A stretch of DNA of 64,000 bases from Ailurus styani (GCA_002007465.1 LNAC01000031.1:7408746-7472745); one strand, 5' to 3'; shown: positions 36,783-49,800, numbered from the stretch's first letter. Translations and numbers: made by a program. Notes: a model not told the origin generated them from the sequence alone.

Positions 36783-39261
36783 TGACAAGGTAGGGGAAGT
36801 TGTTCCACTTTGAGTCATTAAGAGAGACTTCTTTTGAGGCTAAGCAAGCTGGCACTTTCCCTCTTCCTGTAAATTTTATCCTCTTGATCTTTTTATCCGA
36901 ACTATTCATTCTCCTTGCTCGCAGTCAACCTGATTTCCTTTTTATATGCAACCTTCAAGTTAACTGAGAATGAAACTAATTAATTAGCATGCTTGATTTT
37001 CAATCTTTACTGTCTTCCAAGGAAATATAACTGGTGTTGATATATGAAGAGGTAGATATATTATCCACCTTTATGTGCTGTTGAATCCTTTTATATTAAT
37101 TACTATGCTGCCTTATGTTTTATTCATATATGAAAATTGTTTGCATTAGCACATATTTTCCCAATAAAATTATAAATAATGGATGGGAATGCCTTATTAT
37201 ACCAAATAAAACCTATTGCTATATTAACTTTTTTTCCAAAAATTAGTAGTTAATACTTAAAACACTCTACCTCTTTTTAAAGACATACAAATATACACAA
37301 AAAACATTCAAAATGTTTCTGCTATAGTGCAAAAATTACAAATTTGATTTGTTATTTTCAAAACTAAGTCTAAGAAGTATTTTTAGAATTTGTGATTCTG
37401 CAATGAAATATTTTACAAAGTATCATTTATAAAGCAAGTAACATACGTACAAGTATCCTATAAACTGTAAAGTGCTATAGAAGTGTAAGACATCAAGTTG
37501 TATTACCTTTTCTTGATATATTGACTAAAAGTACAGAAATGAAGAGCCTGTTGGAGCCTGATAAATTCAAGACTTGAGAATAAAAAGATAATTTCTTGAA
37601 TGCTCTTCCTTTTTCAGCCAGAATAATGCCTAGCATTCTCAAAATCCTGTAATTGTCATGCCTTCTAACATTTAAACTTGTAACATACAATCTGTGCTTC
37701 TTCATAAGTTCTGATTGACAGCTTAATGGAACAGTCTGGTTCCCCGCCTTTCTGGATGATAAGTGTAAATAGTGTGGTTTTCAGAAGGTAATACCCTACC
37801 ATTAGCGGGTCTCCCCATAGTCTTTCACAGCAATGAAAGTAAGCTTAATGTATTTACTTGCATGAATGCTTGCCAAGAAACTCAATCTAGGTGCTTGGAA
37901 TGCTTGTCTCTAGCTTAGAGACTTTTTTGAAGAAACACCTGGTCAGTATAGTGCTCTGTATTAAGTATCACAGGTGTATATTAGGAGTTTCCCAATGCTG
38001 GAAGGGAAGAGTAGTTATTTTTCTGTACTATTTTATTCTTGGAATGTGGTTTTTATCAACCAACCTCATTCTAGATTCTGAAGATTAGTTTTCCCTGGAC
38101 TTGGACAACAACCTAATTTCCTATTGTTGACAAAGACAGTGAACCAAAAGGAAAACTAGAACAGACTAGCTAGACTGAGTCAGACTTGGATTGTGTGATA
38201 GGAGCACTGTGGTCCTCTCTGAGCTTTCAGCAAATATTTCCTTACAAAAAAAAATGTTATGTGATATTTAAACAGAAGGCAAAACATCATTCTGTGTGAA
38301 AAGAAATGTATCTATCATGATCTAACCTACAATCTGGATTCAGATGCGCACTAGGAAGCAGTGGAAGAAACTTGACTGTGAAAGGGGACGAAATCATCAC
38401 TGATGAGAAGGGTGGACCTGGCTGATCAAAGGATTCATAGGTAGTTAAAAGCACTCTGAGTTGCATTTAGTCAGTCCCACAGCTCATCCCCCTCTCCCTG
38501 ATAGGAAGAACTGAATTAAGAATTGTAAATTTCTGTCATGAATGCTGGACATGCAAAGCAGAAGACTTTACATGACATTACAAGTCAAGCCATCAGGAGA
38601 GAGAAATCTCAGAGAAATATTCTTCCCATTTCTGTGTCTGATTCAGGAGCTAAAATATCAGTTATAGACTACATACACAGTCCAAGCAAACCCATGTATT
38701 ATTAACTCAATCTTTCTCCTGTGCCTGCTACATCTCCTAAGTTACGTTGGGATGGGAGGAGTACTACCCATTATCCTTGTCTCTAGTTCAGTCTTTCATA
38801 CCAGTACTCAATCTGCCATGTTTTCACCATATCCCTTTACTTCTAAGATGGTGTCTGAGAATACAGATGCCATGGTGGTTGCAGATAAGGACACTACAGA
38901 TGCTTATGGATATCTTTGATTCTTTGATGGTTTAGATTGCAAAGCGAATTATTGAGCTAGTCATTTATTAGTGACATGAACCTGCTGGCACTCTGGGGAG
39001 ACCTCAATCTTCTGCTACTGCTGCCTCTAGTCTAAGAGTCTCCTCTGTACCAGCGATTCTCCTGAAGAGCTTGGCTATCTCCTTATATAGACTGAACCCC
39101 ATCCCAAAACTCCCTGTCCATGAGTCCAATTATTCTCAAGTCTGGGTGGATTACCTTGTAGCTTTTGACAACTTTTTTCCAATCTCAGCTGCAGCCTGAC
39201 ATCCGATCTCCTTCCTAACTCCAAAGACACCTAAGAATTACTAAGAGCTCCAGCCCTGTCA
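36783..39261. other. Repeat-poor interval
   Basis: About 2.5 kb with no transposon or exon recognised. Several 60-70-codon ORFs (37493-37705, 37891-38088, 38747-38935) carry no domain that I can identify. Confidence 0.4.
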
Positions 39262-41640
39262 CTGCAATGGACAGATCATCTAAGCAGAAGATCAACAAGG
39301 AAATAAGGGCTTTGAATGACACTGGACCAGATGGGCTTCACAGATATATTCAGAACATTCCATCCCAAAATAACAATACACATTCTTCTCTAGTGTACAT
39401 GGAAATTCTCTGGAATAGATACATTCTGGGTCATAAATTGGGTCTCAACCAGTACCAAAATATTGGGATCATTCCCTGCATATTTTCAGACTACAGTGCT
39501 TTGATACTGGCACTCAATCACAAGAGGAAATTTGGAAAAAAACTCAAATACATGGAGGCTAAAAAGCATCCTACTAAAGAATGAATGGGTCAGCCAGGAA
39601 ATTAAAGAATTGAAAATGAAAACACAGCTGTTCAACATCTTGCAGCAAATGCGGTCCTGAGAGGCAAGTATATAGCAATACAAGCCTTTCTCAAGAAACA
39701 AGAAAGGTCTCAAATACACAACCTAACCCTACACCTAAAGGAGCTGGGGAAAAAAACAGAAATAAAGCCTAAAGGGGATGAAGAAAGAACAACAAATAAA
39801 GCCATTAGGAGAAGAGAAATAAAGATCAGAGCAGAAATCAATAAACAGAAACCAAAAGAATAGTAGAACAGAGCAATGAAACTTGGAGCTGGTTCTTTGA
39901 AAGAATTTAAAAGCTTGATAAACCCCTGGGCAGACTTACCAAAAAGAAAAGATAAGGGACCCAAATAAATAACATTGTGAATGAATGAGGAGAAATCACA
40001 ACACCAAAGAAATATGAACAATTATAAGAACATATTATGAGTAGTTGTGTGCCAACAAATTAGGCAATCTGGGAGAAATGGATGCATTCCTGAAGACATA
40101 TAAACTAACAAGACTGAACCAGGAAGAAATAAAAAACCTGAAGAGACCCATAACTAGCAAGGAAATTGGAGCAGTTATAAAAAATCTGCCAACAAACAAG
40201 AGCCCAGGGCCAGATGGCTTCCTAGAGGAATTCTACCAAACATCTAAAGAAGAATTAATACCTATTCTTCTGAAGCTGTTCCATAAAATAGGAATGAAGG
40301 GAAAACTTCCAAAATCTTTCTATGAAGTCAGCATTAACTTGATCCCCGAAACCAGACAAAGACCCCACCAAAAAGGAGAATTACAGACCATTATCTCTGA
40401 TGAACATGGATGCAAAAATTCTCAACAAAATACTAGCGAAGAGGCTCTAACAGTACATTAGGAGGACTACCACAACCAAGTGGGATTTATTCCTGGACTG
40501 CAAGGTTGGTTCAACATCTGCAAATGAATCAATGTGATACATTACATTAATAAAAGAAAGGTCAAGAACCATATGATCCTCTCAATAGATGCATTAGAAA
40601 CATTTGACAGAGTACAGCATCATTTCTTGCTTAAAACTGTTCACACTGTAGGGATGGGGATACATACCCCAATATCATAAAAGCCATCTATGAAAAACAC
40701 ACACTGAATATCATTCTCACAGGGGAAAATCTTTTCCCCTAAGGTCATGAACATGACAGGGATGTCCACTATCACCACTGGTGTTCAACACAGTACTAGA
40801 AGTCCTAGCCTCAGCAAACAGACAACAAAAAGAAATAAAAGGCATCTGAATCAGTAAAGAAGAAGTAAAACTCTTACTCTTTGCAGATGATGTGATACTG
40901 TATGTGGAAAACCCCAAAGACTCCACCCCAAAATTGCCAGAACTCATACAGGACTTCAATACAGTGGCAGGATATATAATCAACGCACAGAAATCAGTTG
41001 CAATCCTATACACTAACAACGAGACAGAAGAGAGAGAAATTAAGAAGTAGATCCAATTTACAATTAAACCCCAAACTATAAGATACCTAGGGATAAACCT
41101 AACCAAAGACACAAAGGATCTATAGTCAGGAAACTATAGAATACTCATGAAGGAAATTGAGGAAAACACAAAGAGATGAAAAAAAAATTTCATGCTCATA
41201 GATTGGAAGAAAAAATATTGTTAAAATGTCTATGCTCCCTAGAGCAATGTACACATTCAATGCAATCCCTATCAAAATACAATCAACTTTTTTCAGAGAG
41301 CTGGGACAAATAATCCTAAAATTTATATGGAACCAGAAAATACCCTGAATAGCAAAAGGAATGTTAAAAAAGAAAACCAAAACCGGTGGCATCTCAATTC
41401 CGGACTTCAAGTTCTATTACAAATCTGTAATCATCAAGACGGTACGGCAAAAAAACAGACACATAGATTACTGGAACAGAATAGAGATCCCAGAAATGGA
41501 CCCTCAACTGTATGGTAAACTAATCTTCGACAAAGCAGGAAAGAACGTCCAATGGAAAAAAGACAGTCTCTTCAACAAATGGTGTTGGGGAAACTGGACC
41601 ATTTCTTTACGCCATACACAAAATAGACTCGAAATGTCCT
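39262..41640 (+). mobile_element. L1 ORF2 copy lacking its 3' end
   Basis: The plus strand starts at the end of the endonuclease domain ('MDRSSKQKINKEIRALN', 39267) and passes through the thumb/RT region. The ORF at 40045-40461 holds the RT motif 'NKSPGPDGF' at residues 51-59. 'LFADD' (the catalytic aspartate pair in the FADD form) lies at 40877-40891. It continues to an ORF2 part with '[21 protein letters not shown]' in the 41361 frame. Stops and frameshifts break it into at least five pieces. Homology ends near 41640 without ORF2 C-terminus, 3' UTR or poly(A), so the 3' end was lost by deletion. Confidence 0.92.
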
Positions 41641-42149
41641 GGATAGGACATCAGGATGCTCTTGTTTATCAGTATGCTTTCCCCAACACTATTCCTATGT
41701 TTTGCCAAGACTATAGGTATGTGTTCTGATTTCTCCTCCTTCCTGGCTTGAACTTACCCAATGTCAAATCATCCATTTTCTTAGGTACACTAGGCTTTAT
41801 AAGTCATTGGAGGAAGGGAAGATTTTACCCACGATTTTAGAAGTTTGCATCACCATAGTCCAGAGCAGAGTTTTTGGCGAGTTAATTGAAGTTAAAAAGA
41901 ATCTAAAAAAAGCTTTTCTTTGATAAACCCAGGTTTTCAAAACTATTGTTTTCTATGGAGTCACAAAATTTTCTTTCAGATATAAAAAGCTAAACACTGA
42001 CTCTATTTTTATTTTCCATTCCTGTCACAAAAATACTAATCCCACCTGAGATGAACAGGTGCCCTCCAGAAGTCCAACATTGTTCAGAAAATGAACAGAC
42101 ACACCAGAGACTAGAACATATTTATGAAACATGTGAAAGGACTTCTATC
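41641..42149. other. No feature recognised
   Basis: Unique-looking sequence between two L1 segments. Confidence 0.4.
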
Positions 42150-42715
42150 TAGAATATATGAACTTTTCTAACTCAAGAAAATCCAATAATTGACAATCCT
42201 TTTTTTTAAATGGGCAATATATTGGAAAATATACATCAGAAAGAAGATACACAGATGGCCAATAAGCACATGTAAAGGTGCTCAGCATTACATATCATCA
42301 GGAATATGAGACTTAAACTACAGTAGAACACCACTATACTTAAATTACTAAAATCGGAAAGAGGCACAATACCAAGTGTTGACAAAGATAGAGAATTAGA
42401 ACTCTCATACCTTGCTGGGAGAATGCAGAGTGGGAAAGTCATCCTAAAACACAGTTTGACAGTTTCTTATAAAGTTAACCATATAATCTACACACTCTAC
42501 TCTTAGAGATTTCCTGAGAGAAATGAAAACACACATCTACATAAAGACTTGTAAGAAAATATTCATATCTGCTTTCTTACAAAACTGGAAGCAACAACAA
42601 TGTCCATGAACTTATAAATACTGTTATATCTATACAATAAGCACCACTCAAAAAGGAACAAGCAGTGATGTGTACAACAACATAGATCTCAAAACCACTG
42701 TGCTATGTAAAAGCA
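42150..42715 (+). mobile_element. Ancient L1 ORF2 3' portion
   Basis: It is collinear with the L1 ORF2 C-terminal region: 'gatacacagatggccaataa' (42247-42266), 'acaaaactggaagcaacaac' (42579-42598), then 'atgtccatgaacttat' and 'aaaccactgtgctatgtaaa'. It is much more diverged than the L1 just upstream and is a different, older insertion. Confidence 0.75.
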
Positions 42716-42719
42716 ATTC

Positions 42720-43160
42720 GTCATAGTCCCCCACAGACTAAGGTCTCTTCCAATGTATCCTCAAACTACACTTGCATCATTATATTTAGATGCCCTGCCA
42801 CCAGGTTTCAGGCTATACTGCACTCCATTCTCCCCAACCCTTCTTGCCTAGTCTATTGCCTAACATCTTTCTATCCTTTAAAATCTAATTCACATACAGC
42901 ATTCAACCTGTCCTGAGTTCCCCATTGTTCCTTACTACTCAGTAACCTTCTCAGAACTAGATATTATAGCATTAGTATTAGATAGGCAGACTCAGGTCTT
43001 AGTGACAGACACACAGCTCATTTTAGTGTGTTAATTTGCATGCTTGTCTCCCCAAGACTGGGCTCCTCAAGATGAAGATCTTTGCTTCATCTATACATTT
43101 CCCTTGGGATCTCTTAGAGCACCCAGGACACAGCATTCAGTAAAAGTTGAATCTACTATA
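42720..43160 (+). mobile_element. L2 3' end relic
   Basis: 'ctgtcctgagttccccattg', then 'gcttgtctccccaagactgg', 'ctcctcaagatgaagatctt' and 'gagcacccaggacacagcat' follow the order of the LINE2 3' end. It is heavily diverged. Confidence 0.6.
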
Positions 43161-44249
43161 TGTTTTCCTTGGTTAACAAGAAGGACAGTGAGCCAAACAA
43201 TATGTATAAAAATAATAAAGTGCTATAATCTTGATTAACTTTTTCTACCTTTATCCTAATATATAGACAGAGCAACCATGGAAGGTGAAATAACATAAAT
43301 TTTCCTTCTAATATTGAAAATAGTGCCCTTCTATTACATACTATTCCCAAACTGCCGAGAAATACTTTAGGTACTAGAAACTTTCTATGACACAAGAGCC
43401 AATTTATTTATTTTGGCTTTCCTTTATTCTTTTTTAATTGAAAATTTATTTCTTCAAATTTTAAGAACACAGACAGGCTTACATCCTAAAATATTACCAG
43501 GTATAGGAGAGAAATAAATATAAGCAAAGTTAGTTTTAATACTGACAAAAATATTGGGAAGGGTCCATAGTTTATTAATTCCAAATTTTTATAAGAAAAT
43601 TCATTTATCTTGGATTTGTTAGAAATATATTTGGTGTGACTGATTGATGTAACTGACATGTAGGTAGGGGGAAGACATTGATTTATTTTACCTCAGAAGG
43701 TTGACAATTCTGTCTGGTATAGATTTACAAAAGAAAAATACAAACATGGCTTATAAAAATATTTGGATGTTAGACTTTTGAATAGTTGTTCAGAATATAC
43801 ATTTCAGTAATTATAGCAACTCAGAAGATCAGCTAAAAAATCTGTCTTGAGAACAGTGGACTTTGATGATTTTTATGAATAGTTTTTGATACCACAGTAG
43901 GTTGCACCTTTTCTCTTTAAACTCCAAGTACGGGGGAAAATAATAGAGTAATTTTCAAGGGGCCCTAATTCAGAATAGTACTCTTAACAAATACAAAATA
44001 TAGAACTGTGTATTTGTGTTATACTTGAAATGTGAAAGATACTGATTAATATCCATCATATCCAAACTCTTTCCCCATTAATTGAAAGTTCTAAAGACAA
44101 ATGTTATTGCTGTCTTACATTTTCATAGAACATTTTGCTGATAATATTCACCCAAAAGGTGTTTTATTAAATAAACTATAAAATTATATTGAAATGTGGT
44201 TGTTTTACTCTTGCTAGAAATAATAATAAGAGACTGGTGATGGGTAAAA
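43161..44249. other. No family recognised; third copy of a ~37-bp motif
   Basis: Unique-looking AT-rich sequence. Positions 43287-43325 repeat, with few differences, the motif seen at 1716 and 1820. Confidence 0.4.
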
Positions 44250-44265
44250 GAAAATTGGGACAATT

Positions 44266-44300
44266 TACACTTGATCTTAGCCAAAAGGCCGAGAAGCGAT
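44266..44300 (-). pseudogene. RNU2: 3'-truncated U2 snRNA retrocopy (nt 1-35)
   Basis: The reverse complement reads 'atcgcttctcggccttttgg' followed by 'ctaagatcaagtgta', a perfect match to the first 34-35 nt of vertebrate U2 snRNA as I know it. This 5' part of U2 ends in the region that pairs with the intron branch point. The snRNA stops there: no Sm site, no stem-loops III/IV and no poly(A). Identical 18-bp repeats 'gaaaattgggacaattta' at 44250-44267 and 44301-44318 are the TSD; the shared 'ta' leaves one or two bases of the junction ambiguous. The target 'ttt/aaa' fits L1-endonuclease cleavage. It cannot make a functional snRNA. Confidence 0.95.
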
Positions 44301-44329
44301 GAAAATTGGGACAATTTAAATAAAGTCTG

Positions 44330-44524
44330 GGGTACCTGGGTGGTTCAGTGGGTTAAAGCCTCTGCCTTCGGCTCATGTCATGATCTCAGGGTCCTGGGAT
44401 CAAGGCCCACATTGGGCTCTCTGCTCTGCAGGGAGCCTGCTTCCTCCCCTCTCTGCCTGCCTCTCTGGCTACTTGTGATCTCTCTCTCTGTGTCAAATAA
44501 ATAAATAAAATCTTTTAAAAAAAT
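44330..44524 (+). mobile_element. CAN-SINE with TSD next to the U2 retrocopy
   Basis: The mustelid-type element ('gggttaaagcctctgcctt') has a (aaat)n tail. The TSD 'aaataaagtctg' lies at 44318-44329 and 44525-44536. Its target begins at the last base of the U2 retrocopy's right TSD, so the two insertions used sites about 12 bp apart. Confidence 0.95.
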
Positions 44525-44732
44525 AAATAAAGTCTGAAACCCTGCATCCTTGGTAGTAATTTAAAATATTTAAAATAGCAAGTGATACGTTATTTTTAAA
44601 TTCTGTGGACATAAATAACATGACCAAAACCATTCTGGATATTAGAAATAGATTTCTCATTATAAGACACAAATTGTCAACAAAATGAATTCTGAAATAA
44701 ATTTGACTTTTTTACAATAAATAGTTTTTAGG

Positions 44733-44754
44733 TTTTTTTTTAATTTGTTTTGTT

Positions 44755-44786
<32 letters not shown>

Positions 44787-44955
44787 CACGTGTGAGCAGG
44801 GACAGATAGAGGGAGAGGGGAAGGGAGAGAATCTCCCACAGGGCCCACACCCAGCACAGAGCCTGACATGGAGCTTGATCTCAGGACCTGGAGATCACCA
44901 CCCCAGCCAAAATCAAGAATTAGACACTTAACCACCTAAAGCACCTAGGCACCCC
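44733..44955 (-). mobile_element. Older CAN-SINE with (GA)n
   Basis: A reverse older-subfamily CAN-SINE: a GA run at 44759-44786, 'cacacccagcacagagcc', 'gatctcaggacctggagatc', 'aaatcaagaattagacac' and a diverged head ending 'cctaggcacccc'. No clear TSD. Confidence 0.88.
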
Positions 44956-44956
44956 A

Positions 44957-46400
44957 GGGTCTTTGTGAGTTTGTAATCATAGTGGCATACAGAGTTTCAA
45001 TTTTCATGTTATGTTTCAGGAACATTTGCCACTCTTCCCTAAAGCCAGGAAGATGACAAACCATTCTATCCTATATTGACTTAGCAAGGCAATTGCAGCA
45101 AGAAGACACCTCTTTCAGGTCTGGTCCTCAAGTACTATGATTCAGTATAGGAACCCTGCTGCCTGAACAGAAGAGCTCTAACCAAACCCTGACTATCCCT
45201 ACATCCAACTATTTCTGGCTCTGGCCTCCCATGGTTTCAAGCAACAATGCACTGCTTCTGCAGACCAGAGCCAGGACATCTTATGAAAAGGTGTGTCACC
45301 AGTGGCAAGCTGCATCTTCCTATGAGAGACATGCTCTCTGAAGATATCAAAAGCTCAGCAGTGAGAAAAAGGAATTTGCCTCTTCCTTAGTTCCTTGTCT
45401 TCTCCTCAACCTGGTGGCAATAACTGCCCTTTCGAATCTTCTACTTTTGAACTCCATAGAGTTCTTTTCTCCCTCTCTTAGTATTTAACCACTTTATACC
45501 AGTAAGCAATCCTTTATATTAACTTTTTCCTATTCAAATAACCAGTCTGGTTTTACTCACCAAATCATACCCTGTTTGATATAAATATTTAATAACTAGA
45601 TTAGGTTGGCTAAAATCTTTTGACAATATAAGTCAATTTATTGATGGAATATCAACCTATATTGACCTGCCATTGATCTATCTGATCCAGTGAGTTACAT
45701 GACAATATTTGATTACCAATACCTGTTTCTATAAAAACCATGGAAACAGGGAGCATCTGAGTTAAAAAAAAATCTTCTCTAATTTGATTTTATTATATCA
45801 TCTTGGGCATATAGGGACTTCAAAAAGACACTTTGCTTTCAAAAACGTGGCTATCATTTCTACAGCGCACACTTACACTCCCACTTACCAACTATTGGTC
45901 AAATGCTTTCTTTGGAACCAACATTTGGAGTCTCTTATTCACAGTATACATAGAAAATGATTACTTTCTGCTTGCTACCTTAGCAGAATAATTGGAACAA
46001 ATACATCTTAAGACTCACTCCAAGTGGTTCATTTGCAAGTATAAGTAAGTTGTTCGATGGATTTGGAAGTGTATCTTTTGTATGGCCAACTGTTCTTTTC
46101 TTAAAGTTAGTAAAGTTTCACAACTTTGAGGTTTGTGAAAAGGGAAAACTGTAATTTTAGCAGACAGTGTTGTTCTTAGGCATGGACAAACTTGGGTTCC
46201 TGCCCAGCTTCCCAACTGTAGGATAGTGCTGCTCTGCAGTTTGCCAGGGCCTCTGTTTTCTGCTAATAGACCACAAGTTTTCTTGTGGGTTTTCTATTGT
46301 TAAGGATGATAAAAACAGATTCTTATAGAAAACTCAGTAGAAATGTACAGTGCTTATACCAGAAACACTGAAAAAAAATTCTTATTTTAGTGTTCATGGT
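44957..46400. other. Unassigned, possibly an old repeat
   Basis: About 1.4 kb with slightly higher GC at 45000-45480. It has a retroelement-like feel but I cannot place it in a family. No ORF or exon is supported. Confidence 0.35.
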
Positions 46401-46469
46401 ATTTCTCTCTCTCTTTTTTTTTCCTTTTGGCAGAAAACAGAGGCACAGGCTGGCTCGGCTGGCACCTCA

Positions 46470-46515
46470 GCTCAAAAAAAAAAAAAAAAGGGAAGAAAGA
46501 AAAGAAAGAAAAAAG
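46470..46515. repeat. A-rich tract followed by (GAAA)n
   Basis: A run of about 17 A at 46476-46491 followed by GAAA/AAAG units. It generates artefactual Lys-rich ORFs on the plus strand and Phe-rich ones on the minus strand. Confidence 0.85.
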
Positions 46516-46701
46516 AAATGAAAAATCAGAAGAAAGGAAAATCGAGGCACAGATGGCACCAAACATTCTCAAAACCTCCATGATGAGAAGTTCTGAGATA
46601 CAATACTCAGGAATTGGGCAGCCTTCGAAAAAGCTTTTTCAAAGCTCTCTTTCTCAGTTTAGGTTATAGAAAGCTGGGCTGGGAAAGTCTATTAAAAAAG
46701 C

Positions 46702-46848
46702 CTGGCGATGGGAATCAAGGAGGGGATGGACTGCATGGAGCACTGGGTGTTATATTCAAACAGTAAGTAAATCATGGAACACGACATCAAAAACTAATGA
46801 TGTACTGTATGGTTACTAACATAACACCAAAAATATTTTTTAAAAAGT
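46702..46848 (+). mobile_element. Carnivore L1 3' end fragment
   Basis: 'catggagcactgggtgttat' (46734-46753), 'aatcatggaacacgacatca' and 'aaaactaatgatgtactgta' match the terminal part of a carnivore L1 3' UTR. The copy is severely 5'-truncated and ends in an A-rich tail. Confidence 0.85.
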
Positions 46849-49800
46849 AGTGATAATAAAAACTATTAGTCTCCCCCCAAAAAGGACTTCATGAGAAAAA
46901 AATTTTGGCAATCTGAAACTCTCTGGATAATTACTCTCAGTAAAATGTATGTGTGTGAGGGGTGCAGTTGAGGCACCTGGGACCATTTTTACTTCTTTTA
47001 GGTAAACCTTCACCAAAGAAAATATAAAAATGACAAGCTGTATTAGGCAACTTGATTAGATAACCCTTCCATGAAGTTTTAAGAAACATGATGACCAGAA
47101 AAGAGTATTATCATAATCATTATTGATACCTAATCATAAAAGTGAAATGATCATCTTCTATGGTTCTTAGGTAGTTAAATGAAAGGCCCCCTTGTCCCAC
47201 TCAACATCCTTTAATAGTATGGAATGAAAGGATTTGGTCATGATTTTGAAAAGACTTACATTCAAATTCCAAATAATAGCAAGCACTCAAGGCAATAAAG
47301 TAAATCTTATTAACTTTTACTATATTATTATACAATGGTAAAATTGAGGCATACTTCCTAGTACTTTAGTAACTATATCACCTATAAAAATACAATAAAT
47401 AACAACGCATAATTTTTAATTGATGCAGAGTAAGTTCACATTTTCAATTTTAGGATCCCTTTGAAATCCATCATTTCTGAGAGTCAGCATGAATTTGTGA
47501 TTTACCACCATAAGTACTCCAAAGAGATAGCTTTCTTTTTAAGAAAAACAGTTTTAAAAAGGCTGATAAGAAAATATCCAAGGGCTGTTGGGACAAATGA
47601 TGTTGAATGCAGGTGAATCATAGGCTCGGTGAACACATTCAACTTATTAAAAAATATTCTCCATGTCAGTATCTTTCTACTCTCTGCCAGACACACCCCA
47701 TCAGAGTCTAGCATGCCAAAAGAAATGCCCATTGCTCTTATAAATCATCTTTGTGATCCAAGCCTCCTAAAGTCCCTTTCTAGACTTTAGATGGGGTTGT
47801 CTCTTAGAAATCCCCATCCAAAATCACCTACTTAGTCCCGATTTCTTCAGGGACTTGTTAAAGTGCTAGGATATCGAAGGTATAAACCACCTTACTATAT
47901 ACATTTTGTGTATGAGATACTGCTCATTGTCCAGTTCTCAAAAGCACACTGGAGATACTTTATTATAAATATGTTTCCTACCAAGTGTATCTCAAGGACT
48001 ATTGAGAATCAAGTGGAATTTTGAGGAAGAAAAAAACTTTTATCAGTCTCAACATCTATCATTTTGGCCCTAACTATATATGAGGACCATGTAGGTTCCA
48101 GAAATGATTTAGGAAATATAGATGGAGGGGCAAGTGGTGAACTAGAAAACTAACACTACTTAAAAAGTATGGCTTCTGTTCCACTCTATCACTTACATAC
48201 AGAATTATAAAGGATGGATTGATAAGGATTTCTAAAAGGAACAGAGATTCCTATTTACCAAAAGTAGCCAGAAACCTAAATTAAGTTAAACCTAATTAAT
48301 CTTTTAGTTGTTATTGTTGACTTATTTAAAAAGTAATCGTGAAGATTGCTTAAAATATTTCTTTAAGACTGAATGCAACCTCCAGCCATTGCCCTTTTAG
48401 AGGAGGTTTCCAACATGAAAGGTATTTCTCTGATAAAATGTTAAAGATCTGAATATTGTTTGGGTGGAGGTGAGACTGGATACTCAATAGACATAAGGGA
48501 AGAGCTTCTCAACAGCAGTCATGGAAAATAGGTTAAGTCTGTGCCAACACAGTTCCTCTCAGTAACAAAGCAATTAATATTTAGAAAATTTAACAGGTTT
48601 CTACATAATTCAAAAGTGAATGGTTAAACAAAATTTAAAACTTTGCGATAATAATCATTAAATAGATTAAGCTTTCCTTTTCTCTTTTTTTTAAGCTGAA
48701 GAACTTTATACAAGCTATCCTCTCAATTAATCCTGCATAATGATCTCTGCATAAGAGCAGATAGGAAAACTAACAACAAAAAATATTAAAGGCTTGTTTA
48801 TTTGCTTTTTTGTGGCATTAAACAGAGAACTTAACAGACCAAATTTTCATGCACATGTCTCACATGATACCTAGGCATTTCAGGAAGATGTCTTGGGCAC
48901 AATGTTGCTTTTTATCTTAATGTGTTTCTTATCAAATTAAAGCTTATATTTGCTAATTTAGTTGATGTAGTAGTATCAAATAAGAGGCAATAGGTGGAAA
49001 GGTTGAAATAAGACAAAAAGGGTTAAATACAAAGATCATCAGAAAATAGTGCTAACACATTATCCAATATTAGACAAGAAAATGAATTATTTAATGTCAT
49101 TCTCTATTAACCTAACAGTTAAAATAGGACCAAAATATACATAAAAATGAAATAAAACAATTAGGCAACACTTTAAATGGTTCATTATTATTAATTCATT
49201 TAGTATTCACTGTAACTGTCCTGGTCATAATGAATTCATTTGATATTAATGGGAATGTTCAGCGGCAATTTCATTATAATGCAGTTTTAATTCATGTGCC
49301 ATCAACGTAAAGCAATACCAAAATTTGTATTTATTTTTTGAATACTCTATATGATCCCTAATTTTTAGAAACATTATGACAGTAATTATTTTTTTTAAAT
49401 GATGGTGAATAGCTCAGATTTAAGACAAACTGGAATGATTGCCTTGAGTGATACTAGTAATGTTAAAGTTGATAGACATTTGTGTAACTAAAATATCTTT
49501 GACAGTTATAAAATATAATGGCTGCTGCAAAATTTGTCATGTCAATATTTGCTAATATCTATTTCATATTGCTAAAACTTTTTAACATATTGCCATTAAA
49601 TGGATTAGCAACTATTTTTACCTTCCCATTCCTTGTTTTTGTGGAAAGTTGGACATAAATTATGTATGTTAGCATTTGTTGAACAAATAGTAATTATAAC
49701 CCTTTCCAAATAATCTTTTATTCACGACTAAAAAGTAAAATTGATCTTACGATAAAAATTATATTCTTTTTAGTAAATGGCACTAGATTTCTATGGAAGA

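Noticed and set aside
40045..40461. Functional reverse transcriptase
   Set aside because: The RT motifs are readable, but the frame is broken before 'LFADD' and the element lacks its 3' end; it is a dead L1 fragment.
45000..45600. Endogenous retroviral LTR
   Set aside because: Composition and the absence of clear L1 homology suggested an old LTR, but no TG...CA ends, TSD, primer-binding site or polyadenylation block could be located.
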